The position numbers and the translations under genes are program-made. From assembly GCF_947179515.1 (NCBI RefSeq), contig NC_067495.1:65273411-65337410 (forward strand): 64,000 bases of DNA. Reading direction: 5' to 3'. Below, piece after piece: positions 1-10,787 of this stretch. Each line of letters begins with the position of its first letter. The stretch's first letter is position 1. Source of the DNA: Apodemus sylvaticus (taxonomy: Eukaryota > Chordata > Mammalia > Rodentia > Muridae). The notes beneath the pieces are model-generated. The model ran no database searches. It was given only the letters and a program-made list of their open reading frames with translations, and had not been told where the DNA came from.

Positions 1-7
1 TCCTTTC

Positions 8-459
8 TGTGGTGGTTTGAATTAGAATTGTCCCCACATAGTGAGGGCTGTGTAAGGGGGAAACTGGAAGGAGAGGGCTGCAATCAGGGTGTAAAGTGAA
101 TAAATAAACTAATTAATGGAATAATGCTCTCCAAAGACTCATATTGGAATGCTAGTCACTAGGGAGTGGCACTATTTGTAAAGATTTGGAGGTGTGGCTT
201 TTTAGGAGGAAGTGTGTTACTAGAGGTGGGCTCTGAGGTTTCAAATGCCCAAACCAGGACTGATGTCTCTCTCTTCTTGCTACCTTGTATTTGGATAAAG
301 AACTCTCAGCTATCAAGTGTTCCTTAATGCTGCCATGCTCACCATGTGGAAAATGGACTAAACCTCTGAAACTATAAGCAAGCTCCAATTAAATGCTTAA
401 CTGTAAGAGTTGCCATGATCATGGTGTCTATTCATAGTAATATAACACTGACTAAGACT
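8..459 (+). mobile_element. Solo MaLR (MT-type) LTR, interrupted by an L1 3' end
   Basis: The body reads like rodent MT-family MaLR LTRs: a start TGTGGTGGTTTGAAT, the 'gggagtggcactattt' block, 'aaacctctgaaac', and an end of the form 'acactgactaagac'. The element is flanked by a perfect 5-bp target duplication, CTTTC at 3-7 and at 460-464, which fixes both edges. The expected terminal ACA has become ACT. No internal region or second LTR is visible, so it is a solo LTR. Such LTRs carry a promoter and polyadenylation signal in the family; activity here is unknown. Confidence 0.85.
34..122 (+). mobile_element. Short L1 (Lx-type) 3' end inside the LTR
   Basis: The piece ends with 'tgtaaagtgaataaataaa', the typical 3' terminus of older murid L1 (Lx) elements, and splits the LTR's 'gaatgtcccc...cataggctcat' block. 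Flanks resembling 'gaattgtcccc' and 'gaataatgctctcc' look like a decayed target duplication of the LTR sequence. Only about 85 bp are present, so the insertion was severely 5'-truncated. Confidence 0.6.
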
Positions 460-625
460 CTTTCCCTTGTCTAAGTGCATAAGTATGACTGTGCTGAGTA
501 GCTGTGATGACTGTAAATACCTATGTCTTATTCCTTATATTAGAAGAAAAGCTTTCAGCTTTTCTCCATTGATTATGATGCTGTGAGTTTGTCTTATGTG
601 GCTTTCATGGTGTTGAAACATACTC

Positions 626-1024
626 TGTACTGACTGGTTTGTGTGGCAACTTGACACAGGCTGGAGTTATCACAGAGAAAGGAGCTTCAGTTGGGGAAGT
701 GCCTCCATGGGATCCAGCTGTGGGGCATTTTCTCAATTAGTGATCAAGGGGGGGAAGGGCCCCTTGTGGGTGGTGCCATCTCTGGGCTGGTATTCTTGGG
801 TCCTATGAGAGAGTAGGGTGAGCAAGCCAGGGAAGCAAGCCAGTAAGGAACATCCCTCCATGGCCTCTGCATCAGCTCCTGCTTCCTGACCTGCTTGAGT
901 TCCAGTCCTGACTTCCTTTGGTGATGAACAGCAGCGTGGAAGTGTAAGCTCAATAAACCCTTTCCTCCCCAACTTGCTTCTTGGTCATGATGTTTGTGTA
1001 GGAATAGAAACCCTGACTAAGACA
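626..1024 (+). mobile_element. Solo ORR1-type MaLR LTR
   Basis: A 399-bp LTR that starts TGTACTGACTGG and ends CTGACTAAGACA. It contains the family's recognisable stretches 'caacttgacacaggctgg', 'ctcaattagtgatcaa' and 'aataaaccctttcctcccc', the last including the polyadenylation signal. A perfect 5-bp target duplication TACTC lies at 621-625 and 1025-1029. It is a solo LTR with no protein-coding internal part. Confidence 0.9.
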
Positions 1025-1044
1025 TACTCCTTCTATAACTAAAT

Positions 1045-1200
1045 TATTCAGAGGGGTGGGTGGAAGGCATTGAGGTTGACACCTAAAGTGGGGCTTCCCC
1101 TTCTAAGGGGAATGGTGAAGATCTTATGTAATGGGGTACTGGGAGGAGAAGAAGGGCTGATATCAAGTTGTAAAGTGAATAAATAAATTTAATAAAAAAG
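1045..1200 (+). mobile_element. L1 (Lx-type) 3' UTR fragment
   Basis: The stretch ends 'tgtaaagtgaataaataaattt' and a short A-rich tail, the same terminus as the fragment at 34-122. It lies just 3' of the ORR1 LTR. It is a 5'-truncated non-coding L1 end. Confidence 0.65.
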
Positions 1201-1277
1201 CGATAATGTTACTAGAAATATGTTTTCCAGGAGAAATCTATTCTTTGTGCCATTTTAAACTCTAAAATAAATGATTT

Positions 1278-1766
1278 TTATCATTTCTTTCTTTATTTAT
1301 TTACAAATGCTGCCCCCTCCTGATCCTCCCTGTCCCCTGTCCTCCCCCCAGCCTTCCCAGTATCACCCTACCCTGGTCCATCAAGTCTCAGCAGGATTGG
1401 GTGCATCGTCTCCCACTGAGGCCAGACATGGCAGCCCTCTGCTACATGTGTCAGGGGTTTCAGAGCAGCCCATGTATATTCTTTGGTCGGGGGCTCAGTC
1501 TCTGGGAGCTCCCAGATATCCAGGTTAGTTGACACTGTTAGTCTTCCTCTGGGGTTGCCATCATCTTGGCAGCCTTCAATCTTCTCCCTAACGCTTCTAT
1601 AGTGGTCCCTAACCTCTGTCTAATGCTTTCCTGTGGGGATCTGCATCTGTCTCAGTCAGCTGCTGGGTAGAGCCTTTCAGAGTCCTGCTAAGCCAGGCTC
1701 CTGCCTTCAAATACAACATAGCATTATTAATAGTGTGAGAGATTGGTGCCTAACCACGGGATGGGT
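1278..1766 (-). mobile_element. Lx-family L1 3' UTR, reverse orientation
   Basis: Read on the minus strand, this is the older murid L1 3' UTR ('caggcaccaatc...', 'gggagctcccagagactg', 'tgggatgtaaataaa'-like end). The A-tail side corresponds to the T-rich start near 1278-1300 on the plus strand. It abuts a plus-strand L1 remnant at about 1770, and the two belong to differently aged families, so they are probably separate insertions. Confidence 0.7.
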
Positions 1767-1769
1767 AGC

Positions 1770-2775
1770 AAAAATAGACCCACATAATAATCAAAATACA
1801 AAATCTACAGAACAAAGAAAGAATATTAAAATCTGCAAGGGAAAAAGGCCAAGTAACATACCAGAGGACTCCTATAGATAAAAAACACCTTAAGCAAAGT
1901 GGTTGGACACAAAATTAACTCTAAATAAATCAGTAGCCCTCCTTTAAACAAATGATAAATGGCCAAGAATGAAATTATGGAAACAATACCCTTGACAATA
2001 GCCACAAATAATATAAAATATCCTGGTGTAATTCTAAAGTAAGACACAAGTAAGTGACAGACCTATATAACAATAACATCAAATCACTGAAGAAAGAAAT
2101 TGAAAAATATATCAGAAGAAGGAAAGATCTCCAATGTTCAAGGATAAGTCAGATTAACATAATAAAAAATGGCTATCTTACCAAAAGCAATTTACAGATT
2201 CAGTGCAATTCCCATCAAAATTATAAAACAATACTTTACAGACCTTGACAGAGCAATTCTCAACTTCACATGGAAAAACAAAACAGAGATCCAACAGCCA
2301 AACATTAGATGGAACTTGGGAACTCTTATAGAAGAGTTGGGGGAAGGATTGAGGACCCTGAAAGGGATAGGAACTATACAGGAAGAAAGGGTTGAAGGAG
2401 CTGAAGGGGTTTGCAGCACCATAGGAGGAACAACAATATGAACCAGTCAGACCCTCAAGGGTTCCCGGGGACTAAACTATCAACCAAAAAGTACACATGG
2501 AACAACCCATAGCTCCAGCTGCATATGTAGCAAAGGATGGCCTTGTTGGACATCAATGGAAGGAGAGGCCCTTGGTCCTGTGAAGGCTCGATGCCCCAGT
2601 GTAGGGGAATGCCAGGAATGTGAAGCAGAAGTGGGTGGCTGGGCGGGAGAGCAGCCTCATAGAGCAGGGGGAGGGGGGATGGGATAGGAGGTTTCTGGTG
2701 GGGGGGACTGGGAAAGGGAATAACATTTGAAATGTAAATAAAGAAATTATCCAATAAAAATAAAATATTAATACA
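1770..2775 (+). mobile_element. Rat L1 remnant with two internal deletions
   Basis: Three non-adjacent L1 parts are joined in sense order. 1790-1860 matches the ORF1 3' part ('aaagaaagaatattaaaa'). 1862-2310 matches the late reverse-transcriptase part of ORF2, with recognisable peptides such as MAILPKAIYRF near 2169. 2310-2760 is the rat-type L1 3' UTR ending 'aaatgtaaataaagaaa'. Deletions of roughly 2 kb or more separate the parts. It contains many stops and is a dead copy. Confidence 0.8.
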
Positions 2776-2823
2776 CAAAAATAAAGTGCTAAATAACATC
2801 TTCGTAAAATCAGTTTTTTTTCA

Positions 2824-2866
2824 GTTGACCGCCACCACTATCACCACCACCAACTACAACAACACA
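2824..2866 (+). repeat. (CCA)n-rich simple repeat
   Basis: An imperfect run of CCA/CAC/CAA trinucleotides just 3' of the L1 tail. It starts the unassigned block that follows. Confidence 0.6.
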
Positions 2867-4570
2867 AAGTAACTCCTAAAGGATGCTCTGATGACTTTAA
2901 CAATAAACCTACAGAGTCTAAAACAGCCATCCGGAACAAATAAACAAAAAAGAGTAGTTGCTAATAAACAAACTACTAGATTTGAAACTGGATTATAAAT
3001 TCTATGCCAACTTTTATAGGACCTACTCAAAAGAACATGAGGGCACACAGTGTACAGAGAAAAACTAACAGATGTGTACAGTTTTTAACTACACTGGTGG
3101 CTTCTTAACCAGCAGTCATTAAAAATTAAAAATTCCAGACTTCCAGCACAGTAGTTCTTGTAAAATGTATTGTTCATCCTATTAAAAAATGCTACTGCAT
3201 CTTGTATTACAAAGATACTCTAAAACTTTCACTAAAAACATAATCACTCTAGGTTCCTTCACAGAGGATCTGTACAAGTTCTAATCTCTACCAGTTAATT
3301 ACCATCCAATCTTATATTAGACCACATGCTAGCTTTAGATTAACTCTTAACTGATTAAGATGGAGTTTATGCTGTTTTTTTTATGTTTTCCTAGTTAATA
3401 ATTCAAGAATACTGTGGATTGACTTTCAGATTATCCTTCAGTCTAACCTTCATAGATCTCTTCAAAGTGATAGTTATCATCCTTCTATTTCTATTATAGA
3501 TTACTCACCCTGTAGCTCAGTCCCTTGGACTTAGTTATTATCTTCATTCTGCTTATAGACTTAAGTACTCTGGATAAGTAAATGTGTTATTCAGACCCTA
3601 CAAGTATCCATTAAAAATATTTTCCAGGAGTCTCATCTTACCTGAAGGGGAAATACTACCCCATTTAGAGTCCATGTAAACATGTAAACCTTCATTTAGC
3701 TTCTAGCTTTAATTCTTTTAAAACACCTTTTAGGTACCCTTTTTAATATTCAGGTCTAATAATAATGACACAGTCTACATTTTAAGTCAGAAATATGAGA
3801 CCTGAGTGATACCTTTGACCCTGGGAGGACATGTAACATCCCAAAGGGCTTACAAAGTATTAATGGGTAACAATCTAAACCTAGCTTCTAGGACTCTAAA
3901 TATTTTCAGATTATTATTTAACAGGAACCTTTATGATATAAAAATAAGGACATGGATTGTATAGCAATTTCCCCTGAGGTAAAATATTGTATCTTGGAGG
4001 GAATTTCATTAAGAGTAAAGATATTCTAAAGGGGACAGAAAACATTCTACCTACAGGGAAGCTGGTTAAGACCAAAGTAAACAACACAAAAATCTTAGGA
4101 AGTCCCTGTAACTGAACAGATAAACCAGGCCCCTGCTTCTCTAAGCATATATAAGTAGTAACAACTGTTGGGATATACTCTTATGTAAGCTGAGCCTCAT
4201 GGAAAATAGCATGTACAAACTGTGGAGCTGTCTGCAAGTTGTCCAATGCATTTCAGATTTCCAAATTTATTGAGCTGCCATCAGTGCTTTGGTGGGCCTT
4301 CAGTGATAAAGCAAGCTTTATGCCATATCTTCTTCTATATGTAACCCCAACACAATTAATTGGTTCATCACATTGGACTTTGAAGATATCCTTAATTTGA
4401 TCTGTTATTGATTTGGTATATGGCACATGTGGATGTTTGTCCAACTCTCTTCAGAAACAGTGCCACAAAACAACATACCAATGATCCCTCCTCTAAGAAT
4501 CAATGCAATTTAATCTCATTTTAGACACTATAGAAATAATATAAGGCCTGCCTAAAAGGTATATTAGAGT
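2867..4570. other. Unassigned AT-rich stretch, faintly LTR-like
   Basis: I recognise no gene or repeat family here. A TATA-like 'gcatatataag' near 4147 lies about 640 bp upstream of an AATAAA at about 4780, a spacing seen in some LTRs, but no TG...CA edges or target duplication were found. A 63-codon minus-strand frame at 4253-4444 has balanced composition but no domain I recognise. It could be an old endogenous retroviral LTR or unique sequence. Confidence 0.3.
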
Positions 4571-4574
4571 AATC

Positions 4575-4800
4575 TCGGGCCATTGTCCACTCTCACCTGT
4601 TGAGATGCCACTCTCCTTTAAAATGGCCCCTTTGGTCACTGACTATCCTCACCTCTTGATAATAGACTGTCCCCTACAATTGCCCTTTTGGCAGTTACCT
4701 ACATTCACCCCTCTGAGAATGTCCTCTATTCTGCAGTGCACTCTTTGGCCATCTACTCTCATCCTTTGAGAGAAATTTCCATTTTATAATAAACTGCACT
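4575..4800 (+). repeat. Degenerate ~56-bp tandem repeat, four copies
   Basis: Four diverged units start at 4575, 4631, 4687 and 4744 (steps 56, 56, 57). Each opens with a TTTGG(C/T)CA-like block (first copy TCGGGCCA). A 'CACT..CCT'-like block, a 'CT(C/T)TTGAGA'-like block and a pyrimidine-rich half follow. The last unit runs into 'aataaactgcact'. Immediately downstream, 'cactgtgca(a/t)ctcatct' is itself repeated at about 4796 and 4820. Confidence 0.65.
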
Positions 4801-4859
4801 GTGCAACTCATCTGAATCCTCACTGTGCATCTCATCTCAAGAACAAAGTAGCTAAAGGC

Positions 4860-5299
4860 ATCTAGAGAGAGATACTGGTTACATTGTTGATATCTAGGGT
4901 TGTAGTTTTAGTAAACATACTTTTTAGGAATTTCAAAATTTATTTTTTCTCTTATGTTCTAACACACAATCTGTTTGGAATAATGTTCCATGTGCAGTTG
5001 AGGAAATTGTATGTTTTTGTAGTATATGGCATATGTGCTACATGACTGATGGATGTATGGAGTTGCTCAGATCTTAAATTTCCTTATTTATCTTCTTTCT
5101 AGCTCTATGAATTAAAAAAAATGTATAAAAGTAACTGTAGACTTATCTTTTGCTCCCTTCAATTCTGCTCATTTCATTTATGTATTCCTCTGGGAGTTTT
5201 TTGGTGTGTACATGTTTACAATTCCTATATATTTTAATCAACTTCACCTTTTTCAATTTATAATATTCTTTATTACTTTTAAATATTTTGACCTAAGTA
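4860..5299. other. Unassigned AT-rich stretch
   Basis: T-rich, low-complexity sequence with no frame, SINE or LINE that I can name. Confidence 0.4.
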
Positions 5300-5311
5300 T
5301 ATTTTTTCTTT

Positions 5312-5475
5312 TTTTTTCTTTTTTCCCTTTTTTCTTTTCTATATTCTTTGTTTACATTCCAAATGATTTCCCCTTTCCTGGTTCCCTCCTCCCCATAAGT
5401 CCCATAAGCCCTCTTCCCTCTGCCTGTTCCCTAATCAACCCCCTCCCACTTCTCTGTCCTGGTAATCCCCTACAT
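5312..5475 (-). mobile_element. Truncated young L1 3' end
   Basis: The plus strand shows a poly-T followed by 'tttacattccaaatgatttcc' and the C-rich rat L1 3' UTR in reverse, cut off at 'taatcccctaca'. A perfect 12-bp repeat TATTTTTTCTTT at 5300-5311 and 5476-5487 sits exactly at the two edges and is the likely target duplication, although its T-richness lowers the weight. Confidence 0.8.
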
Positions 5476-5681
5476 TATTTTTTCTTTAACATCAGTTTAA
5501 CTACTATTTATATAGAATACACTTTACAATTATTCACTTTTAATTTTTTTCACCATTTTACCTAAGGTAAACTTTTTAATTTTTCCTTACCCCAAATGAA
5601 AACTATATGAAGTGATGTATATATTAATTAGTTTGGCTTAATTCATTCATAATGGACATGTGTGCCAAAACATTGCATTAA

Positions 5682-5760
5682 GGTCTGGCTGTGGCTCAGT
5701 AGCAACTGATGTCTTAGCATTGTTGAGGCCCTGGGTTCCATCCCTGGTAGTATGAAGAAA
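5682..5760 (+). mobile_element. ID-type SINE (degenerate)
   Basis: 'ctggctgtggctcagtagcaa' and 'ggccctgggttccatccc' correspond to the A-box and B-box regions of the tRNA-Ala/BC1-derived ID family. The pol III boxes have decayed and the A-tail is short. Confidence 0.65.
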
Positions 5761-5937
5761 GCTGAACACTCTAAATATTATACAACTTTTATTTATCAAT
5801 TACATCTCAATGGAATACATGAGCTGTGGTATACCTGTTTTCTACAAGTGTAATATGACCATCACCATCATGAAGCTTAGATTGCCATGAAGACCTATAA
5901 AATGGCTTATCTCTGCATTCGTAGTAACAAAATAAAC

Positions 5938-5950
5938 AAAATAACATGTT
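5938..5950 (+). repeat. 5' target-site duplication of the L1
   Basis: AAAATAACATGTT, identical to 10775-10787. It marks the insertion point of the long L1 between them. Confidence 0.9.
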
Positions 5951-6365
5951 GATTTTCTCTCTGGAACTGTGAAGATGGATACAGCCATGAGTGCAGGGAA
6001 CACAGAAGTAGCAGAGCACCTGGGACAGGGTCCTTCTGGGCTCCACCTGTACCCAGGAGCTGGCTGATCCACACCTGTCTGCGCACTGATCCTGCTAGGG
6101 GAGGGCTGGTCTGCAGGAAGTGCTTTGACTCCTGGGTTTGGAGGTGAGACCTCCATTTTCTCTCCAGTTACTGTACAGGCCAGGAGCACAGGGAACACAG
6201 GAGTGGCAGAGCAGCTGGGACAGGGTCCTTTCAGGCTCCATCTGCACCCAGGAGCTGCGAGGGGAGAGCTGGACATTCAGTGGTGCAGAGACAAGCTTGC
6301 AGGCCCAGAAGAGGGACAAGCTCCAGCCAGAGACAGCAGGACCTCTTAACACCAGAGATAACCAG
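5951..6365 (+). promoter_or_regulatory. L1 5' UTR with two ~203-bp monomers
   Basis: The block 'attttctct...agggaacacag...cagagca.ctgggacagggtcc...acccaggagctg' occurs twice, starting at 5951 and 6154, a period of 203 bp. Tandem monomers of about 200 bp are the promoter units of several murid L1 families. The first monomer is cut at the target duplication. Whether any promoter activity remains cannot be read from sequence. Confidence 0.75.
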
Positions 6366-7442
6366 ATGGTGAAAGGCAAACGCAAGAATGCTACCAACAG
6401 AAATCAAGAAAACATCGCATCATCTGAACCCAGTCCTCCCACAACAGCAAGCCCTGGATACCCTAACACACCAGAAAAAGCAAGATTTGGATTTAAAATC
6501 ACAGCTCATGATGCTGATAAAGGAATTCATAAAGGACATAAATAACTCCCTTAAAGAAATACAGGAGAACACAGGTAAACAGGTAAAAGACCTTAAAGAA
6601 ATATAAGAAAGCACAACCAAACAGGTGATGGAATTGAACAAAACCAACAAGGATCTAAAATGGAGGTAGAAACAATAAAGAAATCACAAAGGGAAACAAT
6701 TCTGGAAATAGAAAACCTAGGAAAGAAGTCAGGAGTCATATATGCAAGCATCAACAACAGAATACAAGAGATAGAAGAAAGACTCTCAGGTACAGAAGAT
6801 ACCATAGAAAACATTGACACAACAGTCAGAGAAAATACAAAATGCAAATAGTTCCTGACCTAAAACATCCAGGACCAAAAGACCTGGTCACAATGAGAAG
6901 ACCAAACCTAAGGATAATAGGTATAGAAGGGAGTGAAGATTTCCAACTTAAAGGGCCAGTAAATGTCTTCAACAAAATTATAGAAGAAAATGTCCCTAAC
7001 CTAAAGAGATGCCCACAAATATACAAGAAGCCTACAGAACTCCAAATGACTAGACCAGAAAAGAAATTCCTCCTGACATAATAATTAAAACACCAAATGC
7101 ACTAAACAAAGAAAGAATATTAAAAGCAGTAAGGGAAAAAGGTCAAGTAACATATAAAGGCAGACCTATCAGAATTACACCAGACTTCTCACCAGAGACC
7201 ATGAAAGCAAGAAGCAAGATCCTAGGTAGATGTCATACAGACCTTAATGTAACACAAATGCCAATGCAGGCTACTATACCCATCAAAACTCTCAATTACC
7301 ATAGATGGAGAAACCAAGGTATTCAATGACAAAAACAAATTTAGACAATTATCTTTCTACAAATCCAGCCCTTCAAAGGATAATGAATGAAAAACACCAA
7401 CAAAAGGAGGGAAACTATACACTAGGAAAAGCAAGAAAATAA
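6366..7442 (+). pseudogene. L1 ORF1 (RNA-binding protein) pseudogene
   Basis: The start is the ATG at 6366 (MVKGKRKN), with the basic N terminus expected for murid ORF1p. The frame shifts near 6470. A stop occurs at 6604-6606. Further pieces follow at 6660-6851 (predicted coiled-coil with RIQEIEERLSG) and 6842-7081 (RRM part with NLRIIGIEGSE). The C-terminal part runs to TAA at 7440-7442. In the family ORF1p is a trimeric nucleic-acid chaperone that coats L1 RNA. At least three breaks make it non-functional. Confidence 0.85.
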
Positions 7443-7483
7443 TCTTCTGTTAACAAACCAAAAAGAAGAGAGCCACACAAACA

Positions 7484-10266
7484 TAACTCCACCTCTAATA
7501 ACAAAAATAACAGGAAGCAGCAATCACACCACTCCTTAATATCAATGGAATCAATTCTCCAATAAAAAAGACATAGACTAAAAGACTGGATTCATAAACA
7601 GGACACATTTTGCTGCATATAGGAAAATCAACTCAGGCACAAAGACAGACACTACCTCAGAGTAAAAGGCTGGAAAACAATTTTCCAAACAAATGGCCCC
7701 AAGAAACAAGCTGGTGTAGCCATTCTAATATTGAATAAAATCAACTTTCAACCTAAAGTAATCAAAAAAGATAAGGAAGGACATTTCATACTCTTCAAAG
7801 TAAAATCCACCAAGATGAACTCTCAATTCTGAATATCTATGCTCCAAATACAAGGGCACCCACATTCATAAAAGAAACTTTACTAAAGCTCAAAGTACAC
7901 ATTGCACCTCACACAATAATAGTGGGAGACTTCAACACCCCCACTCTCATCAATGGACAGATCAGGGAAACACAACTAAACAGATACACAGTGAAACTAA
8001 CAGAAGTTATGAAGCAAATTGATATCCACAGAGCATTTTATCCCCAAACAAAAGAATATACCTTCTTCTCAGCACATCAGGGTACCTTCTCTAAAACTGA
8101 CCATATACTTTGTCACAAAAGAGACCTCAACAGATATAAGAAGATTGAAATAATCCCATGCACTCTATCAGATCACCATGGACTAAGGCTGATCTTCAAT
8201 AACAACAAAAACAACAGAAAGCCCACATACATGACATGAACATAACAATAACAACAAAAACAACAGAAATCCCACAAACTGAACAACATTCTATTCAACA
8301 ATAACTTGGTCAAAGAAGAAATAAAGAAAGAAATTAAAGACTTTTTAGAATTTAATGAAAATGAAGGCACAACATACCCAAACTTATGGGACACAATGAA
8401 AGCACTGCTGAGAGGAAAACTCATGTAAATAAAAATATATTGCATAAAAAAAGAAACTTGAAAGAGCAAACACTACCAGCTTGACAGCACTTCTGAAGTC
8501 TCTAGAACAAAAAGAAGCAAATACACCCAAGAGGAGTAGACTAAAGGAAATAATCAAACTCAGAGCTGAAATCAATAAGTAGAAACAAAAAGAGCTATAG
8601 CAAGATTCAACCAAACCAGGAGCTGGATCTTTGAAAAAAACCAACTTGACAGATAAACCCTTAGCCAAACTAACCAGAGGGCACAGAGACAGTATTCAAA
8701 TTAGCAAAATCAGAAATCAAAAGGGAGAAATAACAACAGAAACTGAGGAAATCCAAAAAAAATAATCAGATCCTACTACAGAAGCTTTACTCAACAAAAC
8801 TGGAAGATCCAGATGAAATGGATAACTTTCTAGACAGATACTAGGTACCAAAGTTAAATCAGGATTCGATAAATGATCTAAATAATCCCATAACCCCTAA
8901 AGAAATAGAAGCAGTTATTAAAAGTCTCCTAACCAAAAAAAAAAAAAAAAAAAAAAAAAAAGCCCAGGACCAGATGGGTTAATGCAGAGTTCTATCAGAC
9001 TTTCAAAGATCTAATACCAATACTCTTCAAACTATTCCACAAAATAGAAATAGAAGAAACACTACCCAATTCGTTCTATGAAGCCATAATTACTCTGATA
9101 CCTAAACCACGCAAAGACCCCACAAAGAAAGAGAACTTCAGACTAATTTCCCTTTATGAATATTAATGTAAAAATACTCAGTAAAATTCTTGCCCACAGA
9201 ATCTAAGAACACATCAAACAATCATCCACCACGATCAAGTTGGCTTCATCCCAGGGATGCAGGAATGGTTCAATATTCGGAAATCCGTCAATGTAATCCA
9301 CTATATAAACAAACTCAAAGGGAAAAAACCCACATGAATATTGCATAAGATGCTGAGAAATCATTTGACAACCTCCAACACCTTTTCATGATAAAAGTCT
9401 TGGAAAGGTAACTAATTCAAGGCCCATACCCAAACATAGTATAGTACAGCAAACCAGTATCCAACATCAAACTAAATGGTGAGAAACTTGAAGCAATCCC
9501 ACTGAAATCAGGGACTAGACAAGGCTGACCACTCTCTCCCTATCTATTCAATACAGTACTCAAAGTCCTAGCCAGAGCAATTACACAACAAAAGAGGTCA
9601 AAAGGATAAAAATTGGAAAGGAAGAAGTCAAATTATCACTATTTGCAAATGATATGATCGTATACTTAAGTGACACCAAAAATTCCACAAGAGAACTCCT
9701 AAACCCAATAAACAACTTCAGCAAAGTGGCTGGATATAAAATTCATTCAACAAATCAGTAGCCTTCCTATACTCAAATGATAAAGAGGCTGAGAAAAAAA
9801 TTAAGGAAATGATACTCTTCACAATAGTCATATGCTGGAGAGGATGTGGAGAAAGAGGAACATTCCTCCATTGCTGGTGGGACTGAAAGCTGGTAAAACC
9901 ACTCTGGAAATCAGTTTGGCGATTCCTTAGAAAATTGGCCATAACACTGCCTGAGGACCCAGCTATGCCACTCCTGGACATATACCCAGAAGATGCTCCA
10001 ACATGTAATAAGGACACATGCTCCACTATGTTCATAGCAGCCTTATTTATAATAGCCAGAAGCTGGAAGAAACCCAGATGTCCCTCAGCAGAGTAATGGA
10101 TACAGAAAATGTGGTACATTTACATAATGGAGTACTACTCAGGTATTAAAAACAATGAATTCATGAATTCTTAGGCAAATGGATGGAGCTAGAAAATATT
10201 CTGAGTGAGGTAACCCAATCACAAAAGAACACACATGGTATGTACTCACTGATAAGTGGATATTAG
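7484..10266 (+). pseudogene. L1 ORF2 (endonuclease/reverse transcriptase) pseudogene
   Basis: The endonuclease part is readable at 7922-8239 with GDFNTP and the SDHHGLRL motif of APE-type nucleases. Reverse-transcriptase blocks lie at about 8880-9820. The catalytic FADD is FAND here (codons at 9642-9653), so one metal-binding Asp is lost. A poly-A run at about 8935-8961 disrupts the frame. At about 9830 the sequence jumps to the C-terminal GERGTFLHCWW-type region, which ends at the stop 10264-10266. The expected ATG near 7484 reads ATA. Confidence 0.85.
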
Positions 10267-10774
10267 CCCAAAAGTTCAGAATACCCAAGATACAATTCAC
10301 AGACCACATGAAGCTCAAGAGGAAGGAAGACCAAAGTGTGGATACTTTGATCCTTCTTGGAAGGTGGATCAAAATACCCATGGCTCACAGCCAACCAATG
10401 GACTGAGCATAGGGTTCCTAAACTGAGCATTGAGATAAAGGACTCAATGAACTGAAGAGATTTGCAGCCCCACAGGAAGAACAACAATATGAACCACCCA
10501 GTACCCCAAGAGCTCTCAGGGACTAAACCACCAACCAAAGAGTACTCATAGAGGGACCCATGGCTCCAGCTACATATGTAGTAGAGGATGACCTTGTCAG
10601 ACATCAATGAGAGGAGAGGCCATTGGTCCTATGAAGGCCCCAGTGTAGGGGAATGCCAGGTCAGGAAAGTGGGGGGAAAGTTGGCAAGCAGGGGAGGGAT
10701 GGGATAGGGAGTTTTCGGAAGGGTGATGAGGAAAGGGGATACCATTTGAAATGGAAATATCTAATAAAATTGGA

Positions 10775-10787
10775 AAAATAACATGTT
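10775..10787 (+). repeat. 3' target-site duplication of the L1
   Basis: AAAATAACATGTT, identical to 5938-5950. Confidence 0.9.

Larger units (their letters stand above)
5951..10774 (+). mobile_element. Near full-length L1, internally deleted, dead
   Basis: The element is bounded by a perfect 13-bp target duplication, so its ends are original. Order: 5' UTR monomers (5951-6365), ORF1 (6366-7442), ORF2 (from about 7484 to a stop at 10264-10266) and 3' UTR (10267-10774). A junction at about 9830 jumps from the reverse-transcriptase region to the ORF2 C terminus, removing well over 1 kb relative to a usual murid L1. Frameshifts and stops break both frames. It was an autonomous non-LTR retrotransposon and can no longer encode its proteins. 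Confidence 0.93.

Noticed and set aside
1278..2775. Twin-primed (5'-inverted) single L1 insertion
   Set aside because: The inverted part is itself a 3' UTR and comes from an older family than the plus-strand part.
5842..6397. Minus-strand frames of 144 and 100 codons
   Set aside because: They are antisense to the L1 5' UTR monomers, and their internal similarity reflects the monomer repeat.
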